In this document: positions 26,801 to 39,300 of the stretch, piece after piece
Position numbering within the stretch: the stretch's first letter is position 1
How the letters are laid out: the number at the start of each line of letters is the position of its first letter
Source of the DNA: Campylorhamphus procurvoides
Taxonomy: Eukaryota > Chordata > Aves > Passeriformes > Dendrocolaptidae
Direction of reading: 5' to 3'
Assembly: GCA_013396655.1 (NCBI GenBank)
Contig: WBMV01007388.1
Location: forward strand, 830,461-894,460
Length of the DNA stretch: 64,000 nucleotides
Notes under the pieces: model-generated
Seen by the model: the letters and a program-made list of their open reading frames with translations, nothing else
The model's database searches: none
Told to the model about the DNA's origin: nothing
Program-made: the position numbers and the translations under genes

Positions 26801-29800
26801 CCTTTATATGGTTTTAAAATGGCAGTGTCAAAAAAATTGATTTTTTTTCCCTTTTATAAAATACTAAATCAATTTCACTATGCAAGGAAATAGCCACTCT
26901 TTCAACATGGAAACACTTGGGAGATAAAATACTGCTCTACTATAAAGAAGAGTGAATTATAAACTTATGTTGTAAATACCTGGATTCATTTTATATAGTG
27001 TCTTTTGCTCTTATACAATAAAGATAATGGAAGCCCTATTTCCAGTGCATCTGAAATGAATTAATTTTCAAACTTACGTGTTCAAGTGCTACTGTATTAT
27101 TACGCTGTAAATTCGATTGCAAAAGGAATGAAACATTTTCTTGTATGTTACTACTGACTTTCTTTCTCCTGATTGTAAGAATCCTGAAACATTCTTCTAA
27201 TCTCTGAAGGAGTTAAAAGATTAAGGTAAACCAGTCATGCATGATGTACTTGAAAACTTGGTTAAGTAAAAGTAACATTGAGTTGCTTATTTTTTTATAG
27301 TGGTATTGATGTATTTGCCCTACTAGGATTTACAACAAATAACCTACTTCTGCAGTTTTAATTAAATGTGACTGGCTTAAAATGTGGTAATGGTAAACAG
27401 AAATTAGAAATTGTTGTTTGCCTGAGGATGGGGTTTAGCATTTGTCATTTAGAAACATGTTTTTAACTTTAGATTGGCTGTTTCGATACATAGAATATGA
27501 ATTAAACCCTAAAAAGATAGACAGTCATTTGTGGACTCACACAGCTCAATAAATATTGAAGGACACATAGTAAAAAATTCTTACAAGCGTTATAACCTAT
27601 GCAGTCCATAAAGGTATTGCTTATAAAACCAGAGTTGGCCTCTGTATACCAGTTTCCATTCAGCAGTCAGCCAGCCCTGCCACTGGAACAGCAGCTATCA
27701 TATTAGTATTGCCAAACAGAGAGATTTGCATTAGAAATGTTTACATGATTCACAGACCTCATGGTTATGGGGTTTGCTTGCAAGAAATGGGGGTCCATCT
27801 TACTGTTAAAACAAGAAGGAGACTGTGCCATGGCTGACTTGGTGCCCAGCATTGTGGTGGATCCCGTCCTCATTACCTCATCCATTAAGTACTTTATTTT
27901 TGTAATTGCAGGTGTGGGGCAGTTTTAATTAGCTTTTCTGCTATACCTTCTTCCATGTCTCCTTCAGCAGTAAGAGTTGTAGTCTTGTGTGGGTCTACTC
28001 AGCATATCCTCTGGAAGCCCTAGTGCACTTTTGAATACTCATGGGATTTTGTGTTCTTTTTATGCAATTTATAAAACACCTGCTGATGATAGAAAGGCTC
28101 TTTGCAGGGTGCTGGGTAGACTGCAGCTCACTTGGCTTTCATCAGTAGGGGACTCTTCTCTCCATAGGTTGGGTGAAAAGAGTATGATCTGACTGAAACC
28201 CCACAGGGCACGTGCAGCCCCCTCAGCTCTGTCATACTGACCTTACTCTGCCTTCTCTTAATGGAGATATTTAAAGAAAAGCTATGGTGGAATTGCTCAA
28301 GGGAAAAATGATACATTTGAGCCAGTAAACTGATGTCAAGAGAACTAAACTAGGATTAATCTGGCTTGTATTGAAGATGATGGAATTTAATATTAACTGA
28401 ATGTTGATCGTAATATTCAATACACTGTAATAGTCATTGAATCAGTGAGATGCTTTCTACTGACTGCTGTGGATTTGGCTCAGAGCTTTGTTATCTCTTT
28501 TTGCTGTATCATTCCACCTGGCCCCAAAACCGGCAAAATTGTTTTTATGAAGTAAATCAGAGAAAATAATTAGAACTCTATCCATTTCCCCATTACTTAC
28601 TTTCTGCTTCCTGGGAAATAAGATTGTTTTACAGTTAAGAAAATATTGAGAAATATATGGGCATGGATATTTTTATTCATATTATTAAAACCATGTCATA
28701 ATTGTTATTTTTATTTTTTTGGTCAAGATGAAGAAAAATAAGATAGTTCCACCTTGAGCTATGCCCAGGTACTGCAGGTGACTGATAGCCTCAGTGCTCT
28801 ATGTGTGCATTTGAAAGTAAAAAAATCTCTGCAAGTTGGTGTTGATATATAAATACAACTGTCAAAGTATGTACTCAAGGAAAGGGAAGGAAAGAAAGGT
28901 ACAATGTTTATTGCCATTGCCAGATAACTGTGTGGTGTGATTTATCATGTCTTCCGCCTGCCATATAAATATTTTTTTCTTCTACATCAATGACAACTTA
29001 CAGCTTTTATTCTACAAAAACACATGCAAATGCGATTTGATTTCTTGAAGTCAGAGGGACTTCCCATAATGACCAACATTAGGCTTGTACTTACAGGTCT
29101 GAGCAAGTAGGCACTTTCATGCTATCAAGGTTTTTATTTTCTGCTCCAGATAAAAAAGTATGTTTCTGGCAATACATGCAATTCATAGTAGTGAAAAAAC
29201 AACTGTGGGGTGTTCAGTATCTCCTGTGGCAGAGCTACTGCAGTGCAATGAAAGTACAAAATAGGCAAATATCCTGTTGGAGGAACATTGTCATAAGATC
29301 TGAGACTTTTGTTTACAGGGTTTTTTTCCCTATTTTCCTTGTGTTCCCTTTTCTAATCCCTTTTCTCAGTTCTGGTTTCTTGGTAGGCATCTACTCAAAT
29401 TCCTGTATTTTTAATTGTTGTTATCATAAAAACCTCAAAATTCATTTTAAAATAGAAAAATTGTTGATGAAATACTATTGTAGTTTCATTACCACCTTCA
29501 TATACATTTTTTATTTATGGGTACTGATTTTTACAAGTTTCTCCTTCACAAATCTGTGAATTTAAATTCTTTTGAATCATCCTTACTCTTCTTGATGCAT
29601 TTTTAAAATTACTTCTTATATTTGCTGCTATTGCCTTTTGTAATTATGATTTTTCTCCAAGAAGTATATTATATAGTATATCATATATACTGACACATTT
29701 TCTCTGTTTTGTTCCCAGTAGATGAAATGGTAAAAGCCTTCATTTATTATTTCATATCTCAAGCACGTTAAGACCTGGATCTTTAACTGAATTCTAAACA

Positions 29801-30197
29801 TCTAAGCTCCTGTAAAAGTTGCTGTCTCTCATGGCATCTCAACATATTTGGAGTATCTCCAATAATATGCTTTCCTTCCTGGGTGTATTCTGTGTACACT
29901 TCCTTGGTCTTATTAATAAGATTATAATTCTCTTTCTGGGAAAACAAATAAACTAAAAAGTAATATTTGGACTGTGAAAACATCAGAATTCACATGTCTA
30001 TGACAAAAATTTCAGGAGCATTTTACCTCCTAAATTTTAAGTCAGATTTTCTAAAGGCTCTACATCTATCAAATAAATACCAGCCATTGCTTCTCCATAC
30101 ATTATCTCCTCACCTTTAATGTTACCAGAATTCTTCATGTGCTCTGGTTGCCTCTCCTGTGCAGTGTGTGAGCACTTGGGTCCAAGGAGAACTTTGT

Positions 30198-30217
30198 TTA
30201 TATATATATATATATAT
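30198..30217 (+). repeat. (TA)n microsatellite
   Basis: About ten TA units in AT-rich sequence. A shorter TA run lies at 25799-25811. Confidence 0.9.
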
Positions 30218-32654
30218 TCAAGCTTTGAGTTAATATGAATTCTATGCTAATATTTACAGTTTATTGTATTATGGTTCTACATGTAATCATGACCATATTT
30301 ATTACAGTGATTTTGCCATTAATTTTCAAATACACATAATTTTTTGCAGAATTTACTAACTGAACCTAAACGGTTTAGGGGTATTTGATACCAGAATTAA
30401 GCATAACATTCCAACTTTATAAATCCAAAAGTCTGAATTATTTGTGATGGGTATAATGACAGTCCACACAATGTGAAGCTCTCCAAAATAAACTTTCTGT
30501 GTCTATTGTCTTTGGCTCAGCACTTTCTATAAAAATTTTCCTCCTAAGTTTTCTTAATAGAGAAAGCCAACAACGTTCTGTGTATTTCCCATTTTTCTTC
30601 TTCTTTTCCTTATTCTTCCTATTGTTGTACTTACTGCTTCACTCCTACTTTTCAAATAGTGCTGCAGTAAGAATGAGTCATTGGCAAAGGACAGCTACTG
30701 CCTAATACTGCAAGAGGAAATCAGGAAAACAAAAGCAGAGAAAAAATTTTCCAATTTGTTTCCTAGCAGTGACACAAATCTTTAATAATGTTTTCATTGA
30801 TTACACTTTCTTGCTCGGCATCTACACTAACAGAAAAATTATTACAGTTTGTAATGTGCAGGATGCAAGAACTGATGAATGGTTTACTGCCTCTATCAGC
30901 TACTTAATTAGAATTAATTATTCATAGACTTCCCCGATGAAAGACCTCATTATTGCAATAATCATATAATGTAGGTTGTCAGTGTTTTCTGAAATACCTT
31001 GCCTAATGGGGTTATGGAAATTGCTTGTGGTTTTTGTCTAGCAAAACCAAAGATTACAAAGAAGTCCTGAGACGTTGTCTGACAGAATTTTCCCATTGCT
31101 CTAAGTCAAGGCAATGCAGCAGATTGCATAGCCTGGTGCATAGCCTGGAAGAACCCCTCCATAGGAGTGTGGGGCAAGGACATGCTCTTGCCCAAGTAAG
31201 CTGTGAGAAAGGCTGTACATTCCTAGGGAGGTTGTGGCAGGGCCTCAGCAAGTGTGATGCACTGCTGAGATCTGGGGAGCATGGGAGCAAGTGGCAGTTC
31301 TGTCCCCAGGGAGACCTCAGCAGACTGCTCAGGTGATGGGCTGGAATCTTTCAAGAAGGTACTACTTCCCTAGAGAATGTCAGCTATTGCCAAGTGGCAC
31401 TAACTAATGCTAGGAGATGTTAACTTGTAGGAGGCAGGAGAAGAGCAAGGGTAGCAGGTACTTTGAGGGACCTGGAGAGCCATGGCTATCTTTTGAGTGT
31501 GAGTCCTCAGGGTGAAAGCCATGAAAATTCCTGGCACTGCACACTTTCCTTGCAGATTCAGATGAGATGTTGACTTCTTAGAACATTGCTACCTTAATCA
31601 CCCTTGAACATTTTTCCTTTTTGATGTTACAACAGGGGATACAGCATTTATCCATCTATTCTTGGAAAAGAGGCTAAGTTTACCTAACTGATGCTGTGGA
31701 TTAACTTGAATCATGGAGAAAGATCTTCAACCTGTCTAAGCAGTAAATGATCTGAACTGTTTTCTGCATTGTGATTGATGATAGCTATCAAGTCAAGCTG
31801 CTGAAGTATCTCACTTAGGCTTATTAGTAGAGGTGAGATCCATTGACTGTTCAGGAGGGGTTTCATCTGGAACAAACTTTTAGTCTTTGGCACGAACCCA
31901 TAAATATCTTGTAAGGACAAAGCCCCAGCGACTGTGCTGGTGATTGCTGATTGCTGTCTATTAGCTTAGTGCTACTGGGATTGTAAAGGTAAGAGTTACT
32001 CTCACGTGAAAATGCAAGTTGCAGAGATGTGGGGATGGAGGAAAAAAATGAGAGAATTGGGAAAAAAGGGGAAAGGAAGAGAAATGGATCAATCCCCTTC
32101 CCTTTTTCTTCAAAGAACATGAGATGCTTTGTGTAGTTAATATTGCTCAACTGAAAAAAAAAATTAAACAATTCTGAAGTTTTCTGTGAAGTCAGGTTAA
32201 AATAGCAGTGCCTAGAATAGCACACCATTATTAATTCTGAAATTGTTTCGAAGTCCCCCTTTTCCTCCCACTCCACACATTACATAGACACAGTTACTGT
32301 TATTTTTATGCTTAACTCCCAGTATCTCTGAAAATGAACAATGAAGTATGCTCATATAATGGAATCAAGAAAAAATACACACGTTATTGAATTCTGCTTC
32401 AGTTACACAAGTCTAGAGCGTGTTCCTTAGCTCTGGGCTGAAACTCGTTCAACTGAAGGTAATAGCAGCTTTTAACTTTTTCAGATTTGAAAATAGAGAA
32501 ATCAATTTAACAAATTTCTATTGATGGGCTTGCATGAAATACTGCAGAATCAGCTTTTCACAGGAGTAGATGTAAAGCTATAGACTTTTATCCAAGCCTG
32601 TCAAATAATTGTGGTCATCTTGTAAATGACAAAAAGTTTTTTCACCCTAGAGTT

Positions 32655-32975
32655 CTTGCCGTGATGTTGCTGTGTGTCCTGCTAACACAGAGCTGGTGGG
32701 AGTGAGGTATTGCTGCCCTCAAAACACCCCAGCTTGTGGTGCCATCGGGTTCTCTCGGGCCAGGGAAGATGTTAATGCTGGAGTAACCCCTTCTGTGTGC
32801 CTCTTTCCTGGCATGCGTACCCTCCTGTGGCCGGCTGCGGGCATTGCACCGGCACGGGAAAGGCGAGCCTGGGGAAGCCACAACAGAACATATCTGCCTC
32901 CGCTGTGACAAAATTCAGCCTGATTAGACGTCATATCTGTAAAGGAAGGGTCGGCCGCCAGAGAAAGGGAAGAAA
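32655..32975. promoter_or_regulatory. CpG-enriched patch, candidate regulatory element
   Basis: Within roughly 250 bp (32740-32975) I count about 13-14 CpG dinucleotides, against long CpG-free stretches around it. GC content is visibly raised. It contains a CRE-like GACGTCA at 32929-32935 and a CGGCCGCC box near 32952. Short open frames on both strands (32672-32908 +, 32719-33045 -) match no family I know. It may be an enhancer, an orphan CpG island or a promoter of an unannotated transcript. Confidence 0.4.
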
Positions 32976-33101
32976 CTGCGCAATCACTTCCCTGTTTCTT
33001 TCCATGAGCTGGAATGGGGATGATTTCAGCAGAATTTGACATCATGAGCTTTTGTTTTCCCCAGATATATTAGGAATGGTCATCTGGGGTGGTACCAATA
33101 A

Positions 33102-33199
33102 TGAGTCAAAACAACTCTTAGCTTCCCAGAGGAAAAAGTATTTGTGCTTATGCCTGTGAATCAAATTCATTTCACTTACCATGAGTCAAATATGAGTCA
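33102..33199. promoter_or_regulatory. Cluster of three AP-1-type TGAGTCA sites
   Basis: Perfect TGAGTCA heptamers lie at 33102-33108, 33182-33188 and 33193-33199. Two are 11 bp apart, about one helical turn. TGAGTCA is the AP-1/bZIP consensus. A single one is expected roughly every 8 kb by chance, so three in 98 bp is notable. Binding is inferred. Confidence 0.45.
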
Positions 33200-33712
33200 T
33201 GATGGATATAAGCATAAATCATGACTGCCTTGTGATTATTTTCTCTTTCTGAAAGCCCTGTGTATATGCTTGGCTATTTTTTTTTTTTTTTGTGATATAT
33301 CACTGTATTTTCACCTGTCATTACATTTGAGAACCACAAATATTTTTCTTTACTGTATATGTTATTATCTTCGGTATCTTTGTTCTACAACTATTCATAA
33401 CTTGCCATTTATACTGCCATGAAGCATGCTAGGTCTGTTGTGAGGGGTCAAGGCACAGTTTTGGCCTAAGCTAGCATGGGGCTGGGCATTGTGAAAATAA
33501 AGTCATAAAGTATTTAAGTCACCACTTTGAATACAAGTGTATTTACTCACACTGGGTTTCAAAATGTGCGTTCCTTCTCAAGGAGCTGGGAAAACACCAC
33601 AGTCATATCTGTGTTAGGAAACAAAGGTGGGTCACAGCTAACATGACCAACAGGCCTGGGGGAGAGGATAAGAGAAGAATAAACATGATGTTTTGTGCCG
33701 ATGTTTTGCAAA

Positions 33713-34002
33713 ATCACAGAAGTCATAGAATTCATAGACTGTTAAGAGGTTCAAAAGGACCTTAAAGAACACCTAGTCCCAGCATCCTCCTGCCATGGGC
33801 AGGGACACCTCCCACTACACCAGGTTGCTCAAGGTCTTATCCAACCTGGCCTTGACACCACGAGGGTTGGGACACCCACAGCTTCCCTGGGCAACATGTT
33901 CCGGTGTCTCACCATCCTCAGAGTAAAGAATTTCTTCCTCATATCTAACCTAAATTTCCCTCTTTCAACTTGTACCAATTACTCCTTGTCTTATCACTAC
34001 AA
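33713..34002 (-). mobile_element. CR1 LINE 3'-end fragment
   Basis: The segment opens with the inverted CR1 3' terminus (ATCACAGAAGTCATAGAATT). It continues with familiar CR1 3' features read in reverse: the TGCCATGGGCAGGGACACC block, CCAACCTGGCCTTGACACC, and TTCCTCATATCTAACCTAAA. It ends near TTGTCTTATCACTACA. The element is on the minus strand and 5'-truncated to about 290 bp, so it lacks the reverse transcriptase. Many substitutions suggest an old copy. Confidence 0.93.
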
Positions 34003-34265
34003 AATGAAATGAATACTGTTGTCACTAAGGAGAGATTTGTATTGACATTCTTAATATGTGGCAATGGCACTCATTTAACTCTCACTAAGTAACGTTCTGT
34101 TGGCTAAATTTCACTTTTTTCCCATAGAAATTTCAAAATTCAGTTTGCCGTTATAAAGAAATCTGAGTTTTACTAGAGCTATTTTACAGAAAAATATCTG
34201 ATTTTAAAATGTGTCTGACTAGTTAAATTGTTTACTAGTTACATTATTTTCAAATTTTGTACTGG

Positions 34266-34300
34266 ATTGTCACACTGCTGGTTTTTCACAGTGTGACAAT
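34266..34300. repeat. Perfect 12-bp inverted repeat (hairpin)
   Basis: The arms ATTGTCACACTG (34266-34277) and CAGTGTGACAAT (34289-34300) are exact reverse complements around an 11-nt spacer. The stem is too short for a usual pre-miRNA. It could be a remnant of a small inverted-repeat element or a cruciform-forming site. Confidence 0.85.
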
Positions 34301-36355
34301 GTAATGGTGGTAATCACAGACTGAGACTGAGATGACCGTATATTTTTATTAAATCATGGGTTTGTCCTCACTGATTGGGTCCAGGTGATCACTTCTTGAA
34401 ACAACCTCTGTGTATCACAGGTCGTTATATTACTACCATCTCCTGGACTAAGCCTAGACTAAGCTTGGGTGTTCCTGAAAAGCATCCAACTTGATTTTAG
34501 GACATTAGTATGCATTTAGCTTCAGTTTCTCATATTGCATGGTGTCTGAATGGAGTTGAACACAAAATCAGCAGAGTACTTTCATGTCTAGATAAATGAT
34601 TCTGGGCCCGATTAGAGATCCCTGGGCTAGTTTTGAGCAAGCTGGTGTGTGTTCAGTATGTAGGGCAGCCTTATGCCGGAGTACAAGCACAGGTTCTGGA
34701 AGCAATTGAGGAAAAGATGACACCTGGTGCAAATAAACCTTGTCTCTCAGCTGGGCTTGTTTCCACTGTACTGCTGTGTTGTATGACTTCCCACCCTAGC
34801 TTGACAAACACTGGCCAGTGTCAGGGCCAGCACTGCAGAATGGCCACTTTGTTCTGCTCTAGGGTATTTTCTCCAATCTTGAATAATTTCGTTTACTCCT
34901 GCCTGCACTGCATTCAAGAAGGCACCTGAATGTTGTTAACCATACTCTAACAAAGGTTTTATCACTACTGAATCCACTAGCTTGTATTCTTTTTCCAGCA
35001 ATCCAGAAGAACTTCTCAGTCTGGTATTACTCTGAGATATTTTTCAGATTCCCTACTTTTCTGATTCCTTTGTTTTGGCTGAATAGGTTGTGTTCATTGT
35101 TTCTTGATGTAAAGAACTGCATTTTGCCAAGTTAGTCTGTGATTTCGAGATTTGGCTTCCACGCAACCCTGCTAATGCCCCCTCCCTGATTTGTTAGCCA
35201 TATCATGACCTTTTTAACATGCACCTTACTGATACTAATACCAATTTCTAGTCATATTTTGTCATGTTGTGATCCATCAATTACCTTAGAGAGCTGTGTG
35301 GATTACATCTGCTTAGTTATTTTAAATTATCACAGTTTATGCTCTTAGGAAATGCAATTAGATTTGTTTGACAAAACCAATCTATTTCCCATATACCATG
35401 TTGACTGACATTAATTAGATTCCTGCAATTCTTAATCAATTAAATCATGTACCAGCTTCTCCTTGAATTTATCCAGGAGTGAGGTCATACAAAATTATGC
35501 TCTTTTTGAATCCTTTTCTTTTTCTGTTTTGCAAACACTTCTTACCAAGAAACCCATAATAGACAGCGTGTTTGTATACAGCAGCTGGGCAGTTGAGAAT
35601 GCATTAATTAGTATATTACAGCAGTGGCACATTATTTATTATGCCATCATCAGAGAATACAATTAAGTTCTTGTAGAGTTGCTATGGTTTCCAAAGGAGG
35701 TACAGTGCAGACTAATTACCTCAAGATGCCAGATGGTGCTGAATAATTCCTGAGCAAATGCCTCATCACCTCTGCCTCTCCACGTTTGTATAGTAAACAA
35801 AACATAGATAAAATGGAACCTGAGAATGTAGTGATTTCCCTTTATAGGTCTCCGCATGTTTGGGTTTACCCTGAGCATATTTACATTCTTCAGAATTTAT
35901 TGTTTAATTTGCTTGCATTTGTGCAAAGATTCTAATGAAAGAACTGAAAACAATCACGTAAAAAACTCTGCTGCTGGACATCTTGTCTCCAAATGCTTCA
36001 TCTGAATTTTACCTGCAATTTTTGTATTGTCTGTCATAGCTATCCCAGTATGTCAAATAGAAAGATGCTTTATCCTGTCCACAGTCACCCTGTAAGCTCT
36101 AAGATAGGCTTTAAGCACTGTCTACACCTGAGATTTCCCAAAGCCTAAAAACTTTGCAGATCATGGTGACATCCCACACTGCAGCAATGCAGAGGAACAT
36201 CTGTTTGGACTTTAACCTTACAGTGCTTCACATGGCAGTGTACACACAATCATTGGGAATTAAAAAAACTGCAAAGCTTAAAGACAATGAAGTTTGAGGC
36301 CACCCAGAGACAAGACTTTCTTGTAGATCTGTGCCTGATCACATAGCTGCTTTCT

Positions 36356-36378
36356 CCCTTCCCTTCCCTTCCCTTCCC
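36356..36378 (+). repeat. (CCCTT)n microsatellite next to N
   Basis: Four to five CCCTT units end at an N (36379). The motif is the same as at 55233-55284, but no CR1 was recognised beside it. Confidence 0.9.
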
Positions 36379-39300
36379 NTTCAGTGGTCACAGGTTAGTT
36401 TGGTGTCTGCAAAACCTTCCATTATACAACCTGAGAGGCAGATAAATAGGTGAGCTCCAGGTCTGCACATGTAGTAAGTACCAAACTATAACTTTACCAT
36501 CAAGGGATGCAGCAAAATATAAGGCCACAGAGAAAAGTCTTTGCTATAGTGTCAGAGAAACACATGCCATAGTCCAAAATTTCTGGCTGTCTGTAGTATT
36601 GGTGCAGATAAACAGTAGCATCAGGTCAGTACAATAAATAAGTCAGGCTTTGGACAAGGGCTTTTGTGCCCTTCTTCTGCTCCCAGTATCATAGGATTGC
36701 CAACAACAAAAAAAAAAGACCTAAAAAAAGGCCCTAAAGAATAGCCTCCTAATTCCATATATCCCCCATTCAGTGTTTAAATTCAGATTTGCAGTCTGTG
36801 GTTGGTCTAGGAAAATAGCCATGGAAAACCATAACAGCAAATATTTCCCCTCCACATTCAAAGCTTGCCTATACAGACATTGCTTAGACTTTTCCAGATA
36901 TTTGTGTTTATCTAATTCCTATTTCACTTCTACACAAATTCATGGGGCTTGCTCTCCTCCGAGCAGGTCCAAGCTCTTGTCACTCTGCTTTTTTTTTAGC
37001 TTCTCTATAGGGTTTCAGTAACTCCTGCAGCAGTTTGTGTGGGTTCTGCTCTGGGAGCATCTTTAACTCCTGGGGTTCAGATTCATGGTAAATGCCTGTG
37101 AAACCTCTGAGAAACTTAACGATGCTGTCAGGTAAGGATGAGGTAAGAGGAGATACAAGGGTGCAAACCCCAAGGAAGCTCTAGCAGCTTCTAACAACCA
37201 TGATCAACCACCCTTGACCGAGAATGACTGAAGCCTTTGTTGCAGAGGCCACCAGTTAGGGAGAATCAAGAACCCTTTTTGATGGTGCTTGGGACAGGTC
37301 TGTGTAAGAGTTAGGTGCATAGTTGTGGTGGTGACACATGGTAGAACAGTTTCCTCAGAGATGTTTGGGCATGTGTCTCTGCTAGCACAGAGGCTGTGGC
37401 ACAGACGGAGCATCAGGTGGCAGATGCAACCCTACAACACCCAGGTTGCAGGAGTGCCTGGGGCCTCTCTCTGATACCAGGAGAGATGCTCTTCTATGCT
37501 GCCAAGTGGAAGAGTTACAGAGGGAAGAGAGCAGAAGATCTGCAGAAGAATTCATTCAGCGGAGATGGGGTCTTCTCTGAGATGCAGCAGCTGGACCCTA
37601 AGTGCAGCAGAGAAGCAGACAATCCATACCTAGTCCTAAGGCAAGCGCAACTTCTGGAGAAGTGAAAGGATAGAAGCTGATGACTTCCAGCATCAAGAGA
37701 AAGGATCCAGCACTATCTAAGAGCTTAAAGTACAAAATAGGTCCACTACAGTCAAAGGTGCAGATGAGCCTGATGTGCCTTCAAGCAAAGGATCTGGTCC
37801 AACTTTGGTCCATAAGGAAGAGTTTGATCAAAGGAAAGGAGATGCAAGAGTGGCAAAAAGGTGGTTCTGGAAACAGAGTAAATTTGAACAAGATGTATTA
37901 TCAAGTACAGAGCATGGGAGGGGGTGAATCTTCTGGTGCTAGGAGCACAAATGTCTACAAACAGTGAAGCTGACTTGTAAACTGAGATGCTGGCCCATCT
38001 TCTGGGGTGCTGGAGGGAGCTCTCTTAGCTCACTGAGTTTTCCATTAGGTCTATATGCTGAAAGACTAGATATTGGGTATGGTAAAGATAGACGGACTTG
38101 TAGCTGGTTACTAGGTAGTGGTGGGAGGAAAGGATAATAGAGCTGTAATTCAATAGTAGTTGTGTCTGTTTCATAATACTTGAGTGGTAATAGCTTTGTA
38201 ATTGAATGCAAGAATTATGCAAAATTATGTAACTAAATCAGTAGTAGTTATATGCTTATTGTTTCATTATATTATTAGGCAATTGCTTTCTTAGCAGTGT
38301 TTTTCTTAATCAGTAAATGCTTAATCATTATTTCAATATTTTATATTTCAAACCTGTGGGTTAGAGGTTGTGAGTTAGACCCATGAAAAACAATGTCCAA
38401 TAGAAAACATACTTAAACCAGCAAAAATATAAATACCAGCTTTTACTTTGCAGTGTTGGACCTTAGGTACAAAATGATTATCTGCCTTGTCAGATTGTTT
38501 GAATTTTTAAACAACAAACTATTTTAATCAATGGGCATTGCAGTCATTGCCTCAGTTCAAGCTCCATTTGAAAATATATTTTAACTTCTTATTCCTGCAT
38601 AAATTTTGGTTGGTTCTTGATTCTGGCAAGAGAAACAATAATTGAAATGCCCAGATAAAATGAAATATTACAATTCTTCCATTAAAATACTAGTTTCTTA
38701 GAAACACTGAAGACAGATAGCTTTCTCAGGTCAAATTGTCAACGAACGCATTGTTAAAGCATCAGTCAATTCACTTTGGCAACATGTATGTTTCCCAAGA
38801 TAACACATTCAGCTCTCCAGTTAGTTTTTAGGATAATACATATAATTCTGGTACAATAAAATTATTTCATTACAAGAGCCAGAGACGTATGAAATCACTT
38901 CTTGCATTACACCACCTATTGATCATGAAACAGCAAATTGCATAGTTTGATAATTTGGTGGGAAGGGATTTGGCTGTAATCTATCTTGTTCCGGTCAGAG
39001 CAACTATATATTTCTTGTATATAGCTAATAAACCAGGACTTACCGAAAATAAATACTTATATTGCTGGAAGTTTACAAGATAGATATGCTAAATAGTAAT
39101 TTTATTTTACTGTAAAAAGCAATGGAGAAATTCAGCTCCTCCAAGGAAGGATAAGACAAAAGAGATCAGACTTAGAAGGCAGGTGAAGCAGCGAGGCTTG
39201 AGTAGTGGGATAGCAGATTGAGCAGGGGATCAGAGCAATGGATTAAAAACAGGACTGTGAAAACTTTGCTCAATATACAAACATTTCTGCTTTGACTACT

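Larger units (their letters stand above)
18184..33712. other. Intergenic sequence, no gene recognised
   Basis: AT-rich DNA with the hairpin group at 19.0-19.2 kb, a purine tract, T/G-rich tracts and the CpG patch near 32.7 kb. A mildly GC-raised segment lies at 20740-20940. The open frame at 29119-29559 (146 codons) is hydrophobic and low in complexity, as expected from T-rich DNA, and is not called as a gene. Confidence 0.6.

Noticed and set aside
29119..29559. 146-codon hydrophobic open frame
   Set aside because: Phe/Ile/Leu-rich composition follows from T-rich DNA; no family recognised.
34266..34300. microRNA precursor
   Set aside because: A 12-bp stem is too short for a typical pre-miRNA hairpin and the pairing does not extend outward.
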